Source: Clostridia bacterium (lineage in GTDB: Bacteria > Bacillota > Clostridia > Oscillospirales > CAG-272). From it: a DNA stretch of 6,903 nucleotides. A program made the translations under genes and the position numbers. Numbering within the stretch: position 1 is the first letter of the stretch; each line of letters starts with the position of its first letter. The notes beneath the pieces are model-generated. The model did no database searches and had not been told where the DNA came from. It saw nothing but the letters and a program-made list of their open reading frames with translations. Of the stretch, positions 6,552-6,903 are shown piece after piece. Where the stretch lies: contig JAFVRI010000180.1 of assembly GCA_017504335.1 (NCBI GenBank), positions 1 to 6,903 on the forward strand. The letters are read 5' to 3'.

Positions 6552-6903
6552 ATGAAAAACACAAAAATTTTAGCGGAGGGAGCGGTGATGGTTGCACTTG
6601 CCACCGTACTCAGCTTCCTAAAGATCGTTCAGTGTCCTTGGGGCGGTTCTATAACAATCCTGTCGATGCTTCCCATCGTCGTGTTTGCATTGCGGCACGG
6701 TGTGAAGAAGGGATTGGCGATCTCCTTCGTCTATTCCGTGATTCAGTTGGGACAGGGAATTCTGATTGATGGCTTGCTCGGATGGGGATTGACACCGTTC
6801 GCATTGGTTGCTTGTATCTTTTTGGATTATATTGGGGCATTCAGTGTGCTTTGTTTGGCTGGCTCCTTCGGCAATAAAAAGATGACGGCAATTATTGCGG
6901 GAA
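6552..6903 (+). CDS. thiT: Thiamine transporter ThiT, ECF S component (N-terminal part, cut by the window edge)
   Basis: Membrane protein that binds thiamine with high affinity and works with the shared EcfA/EcfA'/EcfT energising module to import it. The first 117 codons are present; family members are about 180-200 residues. The sequence is strongly hydrophobic with segments near residues 8-24, 35-49, 53-72 and 80-105. Family-typical stretches are PWGGSITILSMLPIVVFALRHG (from residue 29) and FLDYIGAF (90-97). Asp92 stands where, as I recall, Lactococcus ThiT has the thiamine-binding Glu84, while Bacillus YuaJ/ThiT also has Asp. The aromatic and His/Asn residues of the C-terminal half of the site lie outside the window. 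The start ATG has GGAGGT at 6540-6545, six bases upstream. The TPP riboswitch and terminator directly in front independently support a thiamine role. The ECF module genes are not in the window. Confidence 0.95.
   Translation, partial: MKNTKILAEGAVMVALATVLSFLKIVQCPWGGSITILSMLPIVVFALRHGVKKGLAISFVYSVIQLGQGILIDGLLGWGLTPFALVACIFLDYIGAFSVLCLAGSFGNKKMTAIIAG

Noticed and set aside
6649..6840. 63-codon minus-strand open frame inside thiT
   Set aside because: It is antisense to a well-supported ThiT reading frame, without motif or ribosome binding site, and looks like a shadow.

Overview
The window looks like an ordinary core-genome segment of a Gram-positive anaerobe of class Clostridia, probably an Oscillospiraceae/Ruminococcaceae-like lineage. 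This is inferred from four things: a pyruvate, phosphate dikinase that closely resembles the clostridial enzyme as I remember it; a pth-mfd-foldase lipoprotein gene order; a ThiT-type thiamine transporter under a TPP riboswitch; and strong AGGAGG-like ribosome binding sites with sigma-A promoters. No species can be named from the sequence alone.

Layout. Bases 1-654 (minus strand) hold the first 218 codons of ppdK, which runs off the left edge. A divergent intergenic region (655-903) carries back-to-back promoters: an extended -10 promoter for ppdK on the minus strand and a TTGATT-17-TATAAT promoter for the plus-strand genes. Three closely spaced plus-strand genes follow: pth (peptidyl-tRNA hydrolase, 904-1536), mfd (transcription-repair coupling factor, 1578-5150) and a parvulin-like lipoprotein (5170-6297). 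Gaps are 41 and 19 bases, with no terminator between them, so they probably form one operon. After a 23-base gap comes a consensus promoter (TTGACA-17-TATAAT with TG extension), a complete TPP riboswitch aptamer (6371-6451), a structured linker, an intrinsic terminator (6500-6536) and the first 117 codons of thiT, the S component of an ECF thiamine transporter, cut by the right edge.

How the parts work together. Pth recycles peptidyl-tRNAs, Mfd removes RNA polymerase stalled at DNA lesions and recruits repair, and the lipoprotein is a predicted extracytoplasmic folding factor. They share transcription rather than a pathway. The thiT unit is a self-contained thiamine-repressed uptake module. 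Because no terminator separates it from the upstream operon, its riboswitch terminator may also end read-through transcripts.

I found no mobile element, CRISPR array, tRNA, rRNA or evident new system. The points most worth checking are the loss of both signature histidines in the parvulin-like domain, the unusual structured linker of the thiT riboswitch with no obvious antiterminator, and the tight operon-riboswitch junction.
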